A DNA stretch of 64,000 nt from contig NC_052032.1 of NCBI RefSeq assembly GCF_015832195.1, positions 874,618-938,617 on the forward strand, read 5' to 3'. Shown in pieces: positions 14,570 through 64,000 of the stretch. The notes below the pieces were generated by a model. The model saw only the letters and a list, made by a program, of their open reading frames with translations, was not told the DNA's origin and searched no databases. Numbering within the stretch: the stretch's first letter is position 1; the number at the start of each line of letters is the position of its first letter. Position numbers and translations under genes: made by a program. The stretch comes from Motacilla alba alba. Taxonomy: Eukaryota; Chordata; Aves; Passeriformes; Motacillidae.

Positions 14570-16121
14570 CATTTCATGATCCAGTCTAGACTTTACTGAG
14601 CTCTTGCAAAAACTTGGTATTAATGTAACACTGACGTACAAAGTAGAATGGGTCTGACTTCTCTGCTGGAGCTAGATGAACTTGATGGAGCCACAGCAGT
14701 CGGTGGGACGATGCTCACAGACCTCAGCTGCCATGTGAAATCCTGCCCGCGGGGCAGCCTGGGGCCGGGGGAAGGCAGTCCGTGCCGCCGGGGCTGGGTA
14801 CCACGCTGCAGGTGGGTGTTCCGTGTTCGCAGGAGACGCTGCCCGTGCGCTGCGGGAGCTGCTCGGAGCTGCTCACGCCGCTGCCGCTGCCTCCGCCCCG
14901 CTGCCCACGGGGAGGCTGCTCGGGGGAGCCGTGGGGGCCCGAGGGGAGGACGGTGCGGGGAGGGACGGCGCCAGCCCGGCCAGTTCGTATCCTTCTCCCG
15001 AACTGGGATCTGCTTTCCACGTCTCCGGGTTCAGGCGGATGGAGCGCCGCGAGCTGGGGCTTCAGGGCTGCCGTGGGAGCTGCTGGCAAGCTTGAACTGC
15101 AGGTGAGGGTGGCAGGGGAGCCGCCAGGGCTGGCCGTGGTGCCCCGACAGCGCAGACAGGCTGGGCGGCCGCTGCAGCAGCGCAGCGAGCCGTGACCGGC
15201 CAGCAGCTTCTCTCCTTGCATTGCTGGTGCTGAGGCAGTGTGGAGCTGGGGTAGAGGTCAGTGCAACCATCCAGAGCCATTTCCCGTGGAGAATTCCTGG
15301 CCAGGAGAGCTGCTGTGTGAGTGCTACATGCTGGCCGTGGCCAGGTCCTGGGGATGTTTTCTGTGCAGGAGAGGTGGGAGCCAGGGTCTCGGCTGGCGGC
15401 ACTCCACGGGCTCCGGAGGACCGTGATTAGCTCAGGGGCGAGGGCTGCGGGGCGGGAGCTCTCCTGCTGCTGCCAGACCACGGACGGGAACCGAGTCACA
15501 GCCACGGGTCGATGGGGGGGAAGGGAAGATGGCCCATCCCCTGCAAGGAGCAGAGCACACACATCTTCCAGCCCCTGTGCCAGACATGAGGGTCACTCGG
15601 CACAGCGGGAACATGTGCCCATGCTGCCACACCAGGAGCTGGCTGCTCCAGCTGCTCAGGACCGTTGAGCCCTCCAGGTGGTGAGAGACTCGGAGCACAC
15701 ATCTGAGGGGCTGTGTGTGCTCAGAAGGCTGCAGCCTGTGAGGTTAAGCACGTGTCTGTGGTCTGGCACCAGCTCTTCTCTGCTACTGTGGGAGAGCAGG
15801 CACCGCGTGCCTTCTGCAGTCCTTTCACTCCTTGCACGGAGCCAGTCAGTGGCAATTCTGATTATTGTGGCACTGTTTGGAAGCAATTATCTCTGTACAG
15901 TGGAGTCCAAACCTTGTCCTGGTTCTGCCGTGCTTCCTGGGGCACGAGCATGGCAGCAGGCCTAGGAAGGGAGGGAGATATACAATGGAGTCACTGTGTA
16001 TGGATGAAGGATGCTTTCCTCCCATCTCACCCGGAAGAACCCATCAGTGTCCCTTGAAAGGCAGTCCTGGCTGTGCCTTCCTACTGTGCTGGGCAAGGAC
16101 TGATGGCCCTCGGGGAGAAGG
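14570..16121 (-). other. GRIN1: GRIN1 3' UTR
   Basis: About 1.5 kb from the C2' stop codon to the probable AGTAAA signal. It has a CpG-rich part at 14.74-15.2 kb. The distal end (14.56-14.67 kb) is AT-richer and looks like a normal mRNA end. No convincing coding frame is present on either strand. Confidence 0.5.
14592..14597 (-). terminator. GRIN1: Probable GRIN1 poly(A) signal (AGTAAA)
   Basis: Read on the minus strand, GAGCTCAGTAAAGTCTAG contains the known AGTAAA variant. A TG/TC-rich stretch (TGTATGCCTCCTTCTGTCTC) follows 35-55 bases further on. No AATAAA occurs on the minus strand between the stop codon and here. Confidence 0.5.
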
Positions 16122-53027
<36,906 letters not shown>

Positions 53028-53108
53028 TCAGCGTGGCCCCATCGGGCTCGGCCCCCGGGCCGTGCCCGGCGCTCGGCGCGGGCGCTGCGGGCGCTGCGGG
53101 CGCTGCCG

Positions 53109-53129
53109 GGCGCTCTCCCCGGTGCTGAA
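53109..53129 (-). promoter_or_regulatory. GRIN1: RE1/NRSE (REST binding site)
   Basis: The minus strand reads TTCAGCACC-GG-GGAGAG-C-GCC. Against the canonical TTCAGCACCNNGGACAGNGCC it differs at one specified position (GGAGAG for GGACAG). It lies 154-174 bases upstream of the ATG. A REST site in the GRIN1 5' region is established in rat, where it silences the gene outside neurons. Confidence 0.88.
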
Positions 53130-53430
53130 GCGCCCGCGCCGCCGCCGCCGCTCCGCCCCGCCCCGCCCGCCCCGCGCTGCCGCAGCGCCCGCCCCGCGCC
53201 CGCCCCCGGGACCCCCGCCCGCCCCGGGCGCTGCGGCAGAGCCCCCGCCCGCGGGGCGCTGCGGGGTCGCTGCGGGGTCGGTGGCTCCTCTGGCAGGGCG
53301 CGGGTCCCGCTGTCCCCGTGCGGGTGCGGGGTGCGGGTGCGTCCCGTACCTCCTGCGAGAGTCGCTCGTGCGGGAGGTGCGGGGCTGAGCTCTGGGGTCT
53401 CGCTCCGCCCTTTTCACCTGCAGTGCCCTT

Positions 53431-56400
53431 TCGGGATCGGGGCATTCCCGGTGCCTCGGAAGGCACGGACACACCTGCCATTCAGCAAACCAGGGACTGG
53501 GGGGTAAAACAGGGTCCGTGGGTTTGTTCTCTGCAACAACATTCCCAGTTATGCAGCGCCTCTGAATAGCACACTTCCGCAGCTCTGCCTGGGGACCGCT
53601 GTGTGTGACATGGACTCTGTCATGGTCTGTGCGCTCTCCAGTGCTGGGGAACCCTCCCTTGACCAGGAGAGATCCTGGGCAGAGATGTTCAGCTGACGCT
53701 CAGCCTGGTTCCTTGGCTTCACTCTGTCCCTTCAGACAGAGCCACCACTCTTCCAGACATTAGCTCACAGGGCAACCAGCCATTTCCCTCCATTAAATTC
53801 ACCAAATTACTCTGGGATATGACCTTAAAATTTCTCTGCTGAGGAGATTTCCTGGGGTTCTTATCACCTACCTTTTGTTGGGCTACCATTAGCCTCCCTT
53901 AAGGAAATGGAGGCACAGCAGCCAGTGGCCAACATCTGGAGGGCAGTCCAGCTCCATGGCAGAAAGAGACTGAGTTTCACTCCTGGACTGTGTCTGTCCC
54001 GTTCCAGGGCCAGAGGGGTGAGGTGGCCAGAACAGCACATTGCTCCCCAGACCTTCCACTTTGGCCTTTTTGGAGAAAAACAATGGGTTTCAGGTATTGA
54101 GAGGGTGTTGCTTTGTCACTGCATGGGACAAATGGCACAGCCAGCCTGGGCAAGGAATAGACTGAGGGCTGCACAACCAAAACCACCAGGGATATTTTTA
54201 CACTGCCATTTCTGGGGTGCTGCTGCAGCCCACCTCTGTCCTTCCTTTGCAACGTGAGTCAAAGCAGAATATTTTCCCCCAACGCAAATTTTCTCACTGG
54301 CATCTCTGAAGTGCGAGTTGCCATGGAAACCATTTTGCCTGTGTCCCACATTGCCCACATGCACTGGGAAGGAGCTGCAGGAGCAAAATGGCCGTTGTGT
54401 AACGCTGCAGGGCTCAGCATGCCCGGGCTCGGGGGGCTCTGCAGCCTTTTCCAGCTGTGAGACCCTCTCAGGAAGCTGCAGACCACGGCTTGGGGAAGCA
54501 ATGAGACACATGGAGGTTGTGATGCGCTCCATGAGAGAAGGAAAATGGCCCCACCTCGCCTTAACTCTTGCAGTGCTTGGCATGGAGCTCCACACCAACC
54601 CTGCTGTGCTCTTGGAACAGACTTCCAAAAAAGCTTAACCCTTTTCAGTGCCACCATGTCATTCCCACTTCTCCACGCATGGAGCTGAGGGCCTGGCTGG
54701 ATTCATACGGTGTGGGTTTGTCTTGTAGGGACAGAGGGTGAAAGTCAAAGAGAGTTACATCCCCAGCCTCAGTCTGCACAGAGACTTCATTCCTTCCTCT
54801 GCCTACCAGGTGCACCTGCAGTAGGTTGTGTGGGAAGAAACTGTTCAGGAGTGGGCTGTACAGACCTGGATCCTGGTGGGTGTGATGGCAGTAGAATAAC
54901 AAAGTCAAGACCTGGCCGCAGCAGGTGGCTTGGCAGAGAAGACAAAAGAAAAAGGCAGGCTTTGAAACGTTATTTGGAGTGCAAGAGCTCTTTCCTTCTC
55001 ATTACCTGGAGCTCCCTGTAGGGAAAAGGGCTGCAGCTATTGAGTCCCTCCTGTGTTGCCCAGGAGTGTGGGATGGCCATGCTTAGGATGGAGCCTACCA
55101 TGCTGGCAGGCTCTTCCCTCTGTGCCTCCATTCATTTTTTGTCTCCAGAGACTCTTGTTTCTGGCACAGTTGTGGAGATCTGAGAAATGCCTGCTTCCCT
55201 CTCAGGTCATGCCCCCCATGGGTGTGCTGGCAGCAGGGGCAGCCCGGATGACAATGCCCCGCAGCCAGGCGCAGCCAGCACAGATGTTGTCACCACACGA
55301 CTCTCCCTCTCGCTGTGTCCTCAGGCTCTTTGATGCTCTGAAGGCAGAGTGTGCAGGGCTTTCCCAGGTAGGAGCTGGATGTGGAGCACAGTCACATCCA
55401 CAGCTGCTCCTGGCAGCCAGGGGTGCTCTCTGCTTTCCCTGTCGCTGCCTCTGGCACATCGTGGCCGCCTCCTTGGCCATGGCTGAGGGCAAGAACTGAC
55501 ATGGGTTGCCTGTTAGCGATTCGTGCAGTGTGATCCTGCTCTTCATGTGGCACCTCCTGGATGCAGGGGTTGGGCACGAGCATGGGAGGGGTGTGGGTGA
55601 GGTGTCCCCTCTCCAGTGAGTGCTGTAATTCCTCCCATGGCCAGAGTAAACCAATGTAAAACCTTGAGACCTCAGAGGAGCAGCACTGAACCCAGATGGA
55701 AACTTCACCTGCCTCGGGGTAAGACATCAGTCCCAGTGGTAGAAAAGGTAATAGGGAATTTCATAGAAGACAAAATAAAGTATTAGGAATATGCAATTTG
55801 TGCCACTCCTTGTGGAGCTACCAAACAATTCTTCTTTTGAGAAAGTTGAAATGGATTTGAGAGCAGTGGCTGCCACGCAGGCTGTGGAAGTGCTTCCTGT
55901 GTGCAACTACAAGGTTAATCTGAGGTGTAAAAAGGACCAAGGCACACGAAGAATGCCCATGGCAAGGCTCCAAGGCCTGGTACTGAAGAGCTGCCGTGGG
56001 ATGTGGATGTTCCTACAGGGATGAAAGGGTTTGCAATGCAGTTGCCACTTGAGTATTCCTGCCTTTGCTCTGGAAGCAATCACTGGTGATAAAATCTGTG
56101 AGACAGCAAATAATGATGCCAAATCACTTGGGTTCTTTGATAAGCACAGAACTGGAATGTATTTTAGGACAGTCAGTGCAGAGCCATGAAAGCAGAAGCA
56201 AGTATTGTTGGTCCTGCTCTTCGGACAGGACTGCAGATCCAGTGGAGACGTGGACTGTAAATGTGGTCTTTAATACTGATCTGGGGGTCAGAGATCATGA
56301 ATTTCCAAACAAAAAGGTGGCATTGTTATCCTTGGATTCACCCAGAGGAGTCAGAGCAGCAGCTGGCAATGACTTGAGCCTCTGCAGGAAGCACTGGGGA

Positions 56401-59299
56401 ACCCTGCACAGGAAGGCTGCCTGTAGATCTGGGGAGTCACATTCTTTACAAAGAGGCTGAAAAAATGGAGAAACCATCCTTCAGAATATTTGGAGGAAAA
56501 ACTCCTCGTGAGCTGGTCCAGCAGAGGGGAGACTGGATGCAGTTGGAGCGTGCTGCCTTCCAGGACAGGGAGAGAGAACAGCACCAAACCCCAGCCTGAG
56601 GTTTAGGCAGGGACAGGGGACAAGGGAGGGGGTGCAGGGCCCCAGCAGCTCCTCACAACCCTCCTGGAGGCTGGCACAGTGTGTCCTCACTGCCAGTGCT
56701 CTGGGGACTGTGGTTTGTGTGAGCAGCTGGGACACAGCAGGATGTCCCTGTCACAGGATCAGCCACCCAGACAGACAGGCAGTGATTGGAGTCTGCAGGG
56801 GAAGGTGCCCGAGGGCTCTGTTCCTGTGGGGGGGAGCTGCAGGGAGCAATGGGGTGGAAACCAAGGTGGGAGTGTCTGAGCAGCCCCTTGGTTGCTTTTG
56901 CGTGTTCAAGCCCTGTCTCCAGTTCTTTTCCAGGCAACATCCAGGATGGGTTGCAGTCCCTCACTCCCTGTGCTCTTCCTGAATGCTTTCCCAGCTGAGA
57001 GGGACTGAGCCAGCCTAGTCTGCAGTTCAGAAGTGGCTGCTGGAGTCCCCAGGCAGCGCAGCTCCCTGCTCTAGGTGTCCATGGGCATCCATGTTGCCGT
57101 TGCCCAGCTGTCCCCACAGGAAGGAGCTCCAGGCCCCCAAGGCCTTTGCCACCCTCCTGAGCAGAGTGTTCAGCACATCTGGAGCTCCTGCTGTCACAGA
57201 CAGGAGCTGCAGCATCACCTTCCAGCAGGTGATGGGAATGGAGGTGTCTCCCCCTGTGTCACCCTGTGCAGAGACATTCCCAGCACCCAGCAGAGCTCTG
57301 CCTTCACCCAGGAGCTGGGCACACGCAGGGATGGGGGAGATAAATGAGGGGCAAGCAGTCAGTCTGGAACACTGAGGTGTTCCTGGGCAGGCAGGGGGAT
57401 CTCAGGGCAGAGGTATGAGGATGGGACGTGGAACATCCATGGTGGAGACAGAGATGGTGAGAAACCCCAAAGCAGCTCCTGTGCAACCAGAGGGAACCGA
57501 AGGTGCAGAAACAGTCAGATGTGCAGTAGGAGGGGTGGGAAGTTCAACTGCGAACACTTTCCGAGGCAAAACCAGGATCTGCATGTTTGAAATGCACATT
57601 AGGGAAAATTTAATTTTGATAACATTCCAAATTCCTGCTGGAAAACCAGCCAGAAGCTGGGCTTCAGCTTCCTGCACATCATGTCCCAGGAGATTGGACA
57701 GTTTGTCCTCAGGGACTTCCAGTCCCCTGGAACTGCCACACAGCAGGGGCTGGAAAGCACCTCAGAGAGCCTGGTCACTGCTTGGGGATCTCCTGCCCTT
57801 CTTCACCTCAGAGGAGGCTGGAGCCTGGGCCAGGTGATGGGATGATGGAGGTGGAGCACGTGGGGAACATCAGCCCCCTGCAGCCCTTGGTGCCTCCACC
57901 ACACTCAGGGTGTCCCTGGGAAAGCTCCCCAGTGGGATGGGGCTGCCTGCCCTCCCACACCAGGGCTGACACCAGCAATGTCACCCTCCCTCTCCAGGGA
58001 CTCTCAGGGGACCCTGGGGCACAGCAGCAATCTCCATCCTGTCCTCTGCAAGGAGTGGTAGTTGGTGCCTGTGCAGCACCTGCTTAAGCAGAAACCATTC
58101 CACTGTTTGGAGGGGCTGGAGGGGCCAAACTCCCTGGGAAAGGGGCCACAGGAGTTTCTCCAGGTGTCTGTCTGTCCCCAGCAGAGCCCAGGTGGTGACA
58201 GGCACCACTGTTGGGCAGAGGTGCCATGGCTGTGCCCTGTCAAGGGGAGAGGGAGATCTCTGGGCATTCCCAACCTCTTGGAGCTGCAGTGAGGCTGAAA
58301 TGGGGGAAGGAAAAAGGGGTCAATGACAAATGAGGGGCTCTGGAACTTGCAACCCTTCCAGAGACAAAACCAGGGCATTGTTTTCACAGTGATGGGTGCA
58401 GAAACACTCAGGAGTCTCATCTCGGAGACCCACCCTCGGGGGGAGGCAGCAGACATCTCCTCTGGCTGCGTGCCCCAGGCTCCTGTGCCCTCACAGGAGC
58501 CACCACGGTGCCCAGAGCATCCCTGGTGTCCCAGAGCATCTCTGGCCCAGACTGACGTGGCTCTGTCCCCTTGCATCTCAGTGCTCAGCCCCTCATCCTG
58601 CTGCTGGGAGATGTTCCTGTCTTTGCAAAGCTTCAGGAGCTCCAGGGGCTCTCCAGTCTGTGCAGCCCCCCCGTGAATCCTCCTGACCTTAGGAGGACAG
58701 GAAACTGAGAGTGGCTTTCCAGTCTGCCAGATGTGGCTTTCAAAGACACCAAATGTGATCAGTGAGATGTGCACGGCCTTGGAAGGAGCTGAGTAAGGGA
58801 GTCCAAGCCCAGGCTGGCCCAGTGGTGACAATGTGGCATTTAGGGGCAGGAGCAGCAGACTCGCTGCTGCACTGGATGCCCTCACCCCAGGAGGGGGGAG
58901 CCTGGCTGGGCTCCAGCACCACCCAAACAGATCAGTGATGGGTGACGGCTCAAAACCACCCAAAACACGGGAAAATGATGACAAACCTGCCCCTAGAGAG
59001 CTGTGCCCTCCTGTCCTGTGTGACTGATGCTTGATAGGAGATCAGAATCTCATTGCTGAGGACAGAAAGAAAGATTGATTACACAAGTTCTATTATGAAA
59101 CCAGCCTAAAAAAAACCCAAGTAAAAACACGATGAGGCAGCACCAGTTTTGGAGAAAACACTGCTTTAATCTCATCTCCTTCCCTGAAGGTTCCTGCAAT
59201 GTGCTTACAAGTCAGAACTTGTGGAAAGCACAGTCTCACAGGGGGCTTCCTAGAGAGGCAAACACACAGGTGGGGCTGCCTGGTGCAAAGTGCCATGGG
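53431..59299. other. GRIN1 5' flank; no gene recognised
   Basis: The frames here lack splice-flanked, family-like segments on either strand. The longest is a 326-codon minus-strand frame at 58004-58984 with low-complexity composition. Human neighbours expected upstream (DPP7, MAN1B1) were looked for in the translations and not seen. Confidence 0.6.
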
Positions 59300-59768
59300 A
59301 TCAGGGAATCACAGAATCCTCTAAGCTGGAAGGGACCCACAAAGACCAGAGAGTCCAGTCCTGTCCCTGCCCAGACCCCCCACCAACCCCACCCTGGGCA
59401 TCCCTGGCAGCGCTGGCCAAAGGCTCCTGGAGCTCTGGCAGCCTCGGGGCCGTGCCCATTCCCTGGGGAGCCTGGGCAGTGCCAGCACCCTCTGGGGGAA
59501 GAACCTTGCCCTGAGCTCCAGCCTGAGCTGCCCTGGCCCAGCCCCAGCCGTTCCCTGGCTCCTGTTCCTGTCACAGGGAGCAGAGACTGGAGCTGCCCCT
59601 GCCCTGCCTCTTGTGAGGATGATGAAGATCCCAGTGAGGTCTGATTTCATTCTCGCCTTCTCCTTGGCTGAACAAACCGAGTGACCTCAGCCACTCCTCC
59701 CTCACCAGGCTTCTCTTCCTGCCCCTTCCCCACCCTCAAGGCCCTCCTTTGGATGCTCTCTCTAGCGT
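59300..59768 (-). mobile_element. CR1 LINE 3'-end fragment, about 470 bp
   Basis: The plus strand reads CAGGGAATCACAGAATCCTC, AGCTGGAAGGGACCCACAAA and GAGTCCAGTCCTGTCCC. It then runs through the reversed CR1 body, with CCGAGTGACCTCAGCCACTC and CCTCAAGGCCCTCCTTTGGA near the far end. It is the longest CR1 copy in the window and lies upstream of GRIN1 in the same orientation. Confidence 0.9.
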
Positions 59769-61329
59769 AATGTCTTTTCCATATTGTGATCTTTGTGTCT
59801 AACAACCCGGTCCTTCAAGGCTTCATCCTCCTTGTGCCGTCCTGGGAATTGCTCTTCACTTCCCAGTTCAGTCCCCAGGTCAAGTCCCAGCCCCAATCTA
59901 ATGCAGAGATGTGCTGGAAAATCCCAGATATTTGAAGGATTTATAATATCAGTGAAACACATTTCTCCTACACTTGTTTTTCTAGAGATTCAAAATGTTT
60001 CCAACATTTTGAAATGAAGGTGAATCCTCTCTCACGACCACTGCTCCTGTGTATGTCAGACCTGGAGGGGGGAGCATTCCAGCCTCAGGGGCTCAGTTCT
60101 GCTAACTCAGAAGCGTTCTGCAGCTGGGGGTTTGTACCTGCTGCAAGGTGATGGCCATGTGTCACCAAAGGCACCGTTCCCAACTCCAGACAGATGCTTT
60201 TGTGCTGCTGAGGTTGCCGTGTGCTGCTCTAAAGACTCTCAGTTTCTCTCAAAAATAGAGACAGAGAGAAGCTGCAGGAGCCACAGTTACTTCACCAACA
60301 CCTCGTTGTGCTCAGTTCACAGAATTTACAGAAACATTTATGTCCCAGTCTCCTCCTTTCCTGTGTCCCAGCTGCCTTGGGACAGTCCCCTGCAGGTCAT
60401 TGCCCAGCGCTCCTGGGAAGTTTGGAATGAGAAGGAAATCTCTGCATTGCACCTGATTTTCTCCACTTGCCTGGGATGAGCTTCATCCCAACATTCCCCA
60501 TCCTGGTGCCACCCCAGAGAGCAGGGACACACAGGGCAGAGCCACATCCCTGCGTGTCTGGGGAGGTCCTGCCTTATTCAGCAAGGTCCTGGTGCTCCTG
60601 TCACCCTCGGGTACCCTCAGCCCCCTGTCCTGGCCTGTTACACCCACCTGTGTCTGCCTCTGTCTCAGCCCCCAGGGCTGCTGGGCAGCCTTCACACAGC
60701 CAGGGCTCTCTGAGTCCTGTTCCCTGCCCCAGCCCAGCCCTGGGGAGGCAGAGGTGTCCACAGACCCCACATGTCATGCCCTGAACAACCTTTGATGCTT
60801 CCCTGGTGCCGGGGCGTGCTTCACCAGGGGAGTCCCACTAGGGAGGCTGAGGGTGCCCTGGCCCTCCTGCTTGCCCCTGTAAATGTACAAGAGCTGTGCA
60901 AGACAATTTGAACATCCTAGGACAAAGGTGTTGAAGATATCTCAGGGAAAAGGGCAGAACAAAAAAGGGTGAGTGCCCATAAAGAGTCTGGCAACCAATT
61001 CTTGGACTCCATGCCATGGAAGCTGCTGCTGCTGCTGGATTTATGCAGCAGCATAAACCTCAGGGCTCCCCTTGTCTCCCATTAGTCCTTGTGTCTTCCC
61101 TCCTGCCTGACTGAGCTCTGCCCACTCATAAATTCCATCAAACTTGGAAAAGGGGTCAGATATGAACTTAAAAGGAAAGTGTTAGACTGAGACACAGCCT
61201 GGCCAGGTAGTGGTTTAGGGACCAGCAATGGATGGGTAAAGTCACCTCCTGGATGTCAGCACTTCAGGTCTGCTCTGCTTGTGCCACTCCTGGATTCTGC
61301 CCTTTGTGTCCCCTCTCTGCTCCCTGCAG
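59769..61329. other. Unassigned DNA between two CR1 fragments
   Basis: No coding, RNA or repeat feature that I can support. Confidence 0.5.
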
Positions 61330-61502
61330 GGTGAGGGGGTCACCATCAGCCCCACCTTGCAGGGACCAGCTGTGCAGGTCAGATGGGACGTGGCTCTGAG
61401 CAACCTGGTTCAGCTGAAGATACTCCTGCTTCTGGCAGGAGGGTTGGACTAGATGGGCTTTAAAACTCCTTCCCAACCCAAACTATTTCAGGATTCTGTG
61501 TT
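61330..61502 (+). mobile_element. CR1 LINE 3'-end fragment
   Basis: The end signature is clear: GGAGGGTTGGACTAGATGGG, CTTTAAAACTCCTTCCCAAC, CCAAACTATTTCAGGATTCT, GTG. The 5' boundary is approximate. Confidence 0.85.
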
Positions 61503-64000
61503 TTTCTGCTGTTCCCAATCACATTCCTAATTATTCTTGAAGGAGGGCTATTATACTGAAAGCTCATCCACTTTTCCCCAGCTGTATCAGCTCATCTAAT
61601 AGAAATTATTATTATTGCCTTGCTTTTTTATCCCCTTAGATCTTGCCTACAAAACGATCTAACATAAATGCTAATTATTCCTAACTTGCATTTGTCTGGT
61701 GGAACAGTGAGCAGATGCAGCCACAGAACAAGTGGAGGAAGGCTCAGATCTCTTTCCAAGCACCAGTTAACAGCCAGGGCTCTCCTGTGGGCCTGGGCTA
61801 TGTGCAGCCCCTGCTGTGGGCCTGACAGGCACTCAGAGCTTTGCAGGGCTCCTTCTGCAGGGGTTCATAGACTCTGTGCTCCCACAAGTGCCCAGAACTG
61901 CTGGTGACCCTGGGGCTCTTTAGGTCCCCTGTTCTTTACTCACTACCATTGCCACTTTTTTTTTTTTTTTACATAAAGGAAATAAACTAATTAAATTATA
62001 TGAGAAAATTATAAATAAAAATTAAAATGAAAAAGATATGTGGCTGTTAGTGCTCTGATATTCATCTACGACATTTCTCAGTATTTCCTAGGGCAGAATA
62101 CTGTCCTCCCAAGTGGAGAGGCATCAGATATGGTGCACAACCAGAGCAAAGACCAGCCTCTGACTCTGGTGGCTCCAGGGTGCAAAGGCTGGAGGCAAAA
62201 GAAGCACTCAGGAGTCCTGGATGAGTTTTTTGGGCAGCCCAGCAAGGGTTTGGCCACAGGCACATCTTCCAGTCTTCAAGGCAGAAGAGCTCCAGGCTCA
62301 TTTATGAAGAGAAACTCTGGAGGTGGGACCTTCTTGGAGTAAAAGCACCTTAAACTGGCAGGGCTGCTCCTGGGACACATGGCTGGGACCCCCCCAGGCT
62401 CCCAGGGCTGCTCCCCTGTGTTCCCACTGCTCCTGCTGAGCCCAGCATCTCCCACACACAGAAACACTTTCCCTGCCTTCCCCCTTTTGTCCTGAAACTC
62501 AGCTCAGGTGCAGGCGTGGGTCAGAGACACGAGAAAATGCTGATGCTTCAGAGTGAGCCCCTGTCCCCTGGGCAGGGGAGGGTGATCCCTGGTGCCCCCA
62601 CTGCTTCCTGCAGATGTGGGAGAGCCTTCCAGAAAGGCTGAGGGACACCAGTGCTAGAGCTCTGGAGGGATCTCCAGGCACTGGGGTAGAACAGCTCATT
62701 TCTGAAATAATCCTTCCTAGGCTTGAAGACTGGGAAGGTTTCCAGGGGTTCCTTTTCTTGGCTGAGACCACTCCAATCAAGGGAAGTGGTTTTGGGAGGG
62801 AGAGCTCACATGGTGCCACTTGTCACCGGGGTGGCTGCCTGGAAATGTGTGCTGAGCTCAGCTCCCAGTTTGGTGTCTCCCATTTCTCACTGCCTGAGCT
62901 GCAAGTGACAGCAGCCACTGCAATAATCACAGCTCACAAGGAATGAGCTCAGAACGCCAATGTGCATCACCTGAGGCGTGGGAGGGATGACCTGGCCTTT
63001 GCCTCAGTGGCCACAGCTGTGAGCAGCCCCCAGGAGCTCCTGTGCACCTGGCACAGTGCAGCCCCTCAGGAGGAGCACTGGTTGAGGGAAGGTTGTGGCA
63101 GCCATCCAGATGTGGCAGGAGCACAGCTGGCGGCAGCAGAGCTGTGCAACCCCATGGCTGTGGCCCAGGTGCTGCCTGTCCCTGTTTGATGAGGTCAGTT
63201 CTCAGCCAAGGTGGAGCTGCCCTGGGGCGGAACAGCAGGATCCCAGAACCAAGCAGGGACATCCCAGTGGGGCAAACCTCACATTCCTCCAGGGAGCACC
63301 AGGAATCAGGCCCAGCAATGGGGAAAAGCACTCCAGTCTGGAGCTGGGGGCTTCCCTTCACCTCCCCAGAAAACTGCATTTTGCCCAGGAGTGTCGCTGC
63401 TCTGGCTCCCTGCCCGAGGCGGGGATTAGCTGCTGAGTTACAGCCTAAACGGCTCTTGGGGCTCAAGAGCAAAGGGATAAAGGGCTCCTCCTTCTGGCTC
63501 CCCTTCCCAGAGATTCCCGGGCCGCCGTAGCCCATGGCTCTCCTCTGCCCCTCCGGGCTTGGGGAAGGAATGGAGGTTTCTCTAAATGCTCTTCTGTATA
63601 AGAGAGACTTAGGGATTCTCTCTCCCTAAGCAGGGGAAGCATCCTGAACCTTTCAACATTTTTGTGAAGGTGCCTTCTATCCTGCTGCCAAAACATGATC
63701 CAGGAGGTCAAAACCCGGGGCTGAAAACCACAATGGCTTGGAGATGACGGTGAGAAATGATTCCCCCCCTGCCTGCACCGCGGTGATGCCTCTCGTCTCG
63801 GATGGTTCTGTGCTCCAGCAGCCTCTGTGGGACACTTCCGAGCGCCCCGGGAATGGTGACACACGGGTTGTGACGGGCCGGGTCTGCTCCGGGATGGCTT
63901 CTAAAGCTGATCCGGTGGCCAGCACAGCCCAGGCATCTTCAGCAGTGCCGGCCCAGATGTGTGCGGTTCTTCCTGCAGTCCCTGAACGCCCGGCTGTCCC
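61503..64000. other. Unassigned right edge of the window
   Basis: It contains an AT-rich, T-run and AATAAA-bearing patch at 61.95-62.04 kb. The DNA becomes CpG-richer at about 63.76-64.0 kb, which may mark the approach to another gene. No protein family was recognised. Confidence 0.45.

Noticed and set aside
57110..57900. Possible decayed coding sequence upstream of GRIN1
   Set aside because: Short protein-like stretches occur in several plus-strand frames, but I could not link them to any family or find splice sites.
58004..58984. 326-codon minus-strand frame upstream of GRIN1
   Set aside because: Composition is irregular, no domain or signal is recognisable, and there is no promoter or poly(A) context. 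It is most likely chance in stop-poor DNA.

Overview
The window is vertebrate nuclear DNA, most likely avian. It holds intron-containing genes with GT..AG splice sites, GC-rich compact gene ends with CpG-rich promoters, and fragments of chicken-repeat-1 (CR1) LINE 3' ends, which are typical of birds. There is no bacterial operon, phage, IS element or CRISPR array. Exons were found by reading known protein families through the translations and then fixing splice junctions base by base. No alignment or database search was run.

Left part, plus strand, 0-14.6 kb. The window opens inside the last coding exon of a CYSRT1-like gene (cysteine-rich tail protein), with its 3' UTR and a poly(A) signal at about 1.49 kb. 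A CpG-rich stretch (2.2-2.8 kb), a CR1 fragment and unassigned sequence follow. Next come RNF224 (RING-finger protein, coding exon at 6.07-6.58 kb) and the two-exon LRRC26 (BK-channel gamma-1 subunit, 10.46-12.11 kb). The LRRC26 intron carries a short interstitial telomere-like repeat.

Centre, minus strand, about 14.6-53.1 kb. This is one complete GRIN1 gene, encoding the obligatory GluN1 subunit of NMDA glutamate receptors. I could place 21 coding exons, and all phases are consistent. They include the alternative N-terminal cassette N1 (21 residues), the C-terminal cassette C1 (37 residues) and a last exon encoding the C2' tail ending in a PDZ ligand. Predicted lengths are 920 aa (no N1, with C1 and C2'), 941 aa (with N1), and 883 or 904 aa when C1 is skipped. 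I see no mammal-like C2 cassette. A near-consensus RE1/NRSE lies about 160 bp upstream of the start codon, inside a strong CpG island. GRIN1 and LRRC26 converge tail to tail.

Right part, 53.2-64 kb. This is the 5' flank of GRIN1. I recognise only two CR1 fragments and low-complexity tracts there, and no protein-coding gene.

Gene order GRIN1-LRRC26-RNF224-CYSRT1 differs from human as I remember it. There, GRIN1-LRRC26 is followed by TMEM210-ANAPC2-SSNA1-TPRN-TMEM203-NDOR1-RNF208 and then CYSRT1-RNF224. The orientations fit one inversion of the ANAPC2-to-RNF224 block. The most interesting material is the splicing control around the N1 and C1 cassettes, the missing C2 cassette, the RE1 site and an unusual open, structured intronic segment upstream of C1.
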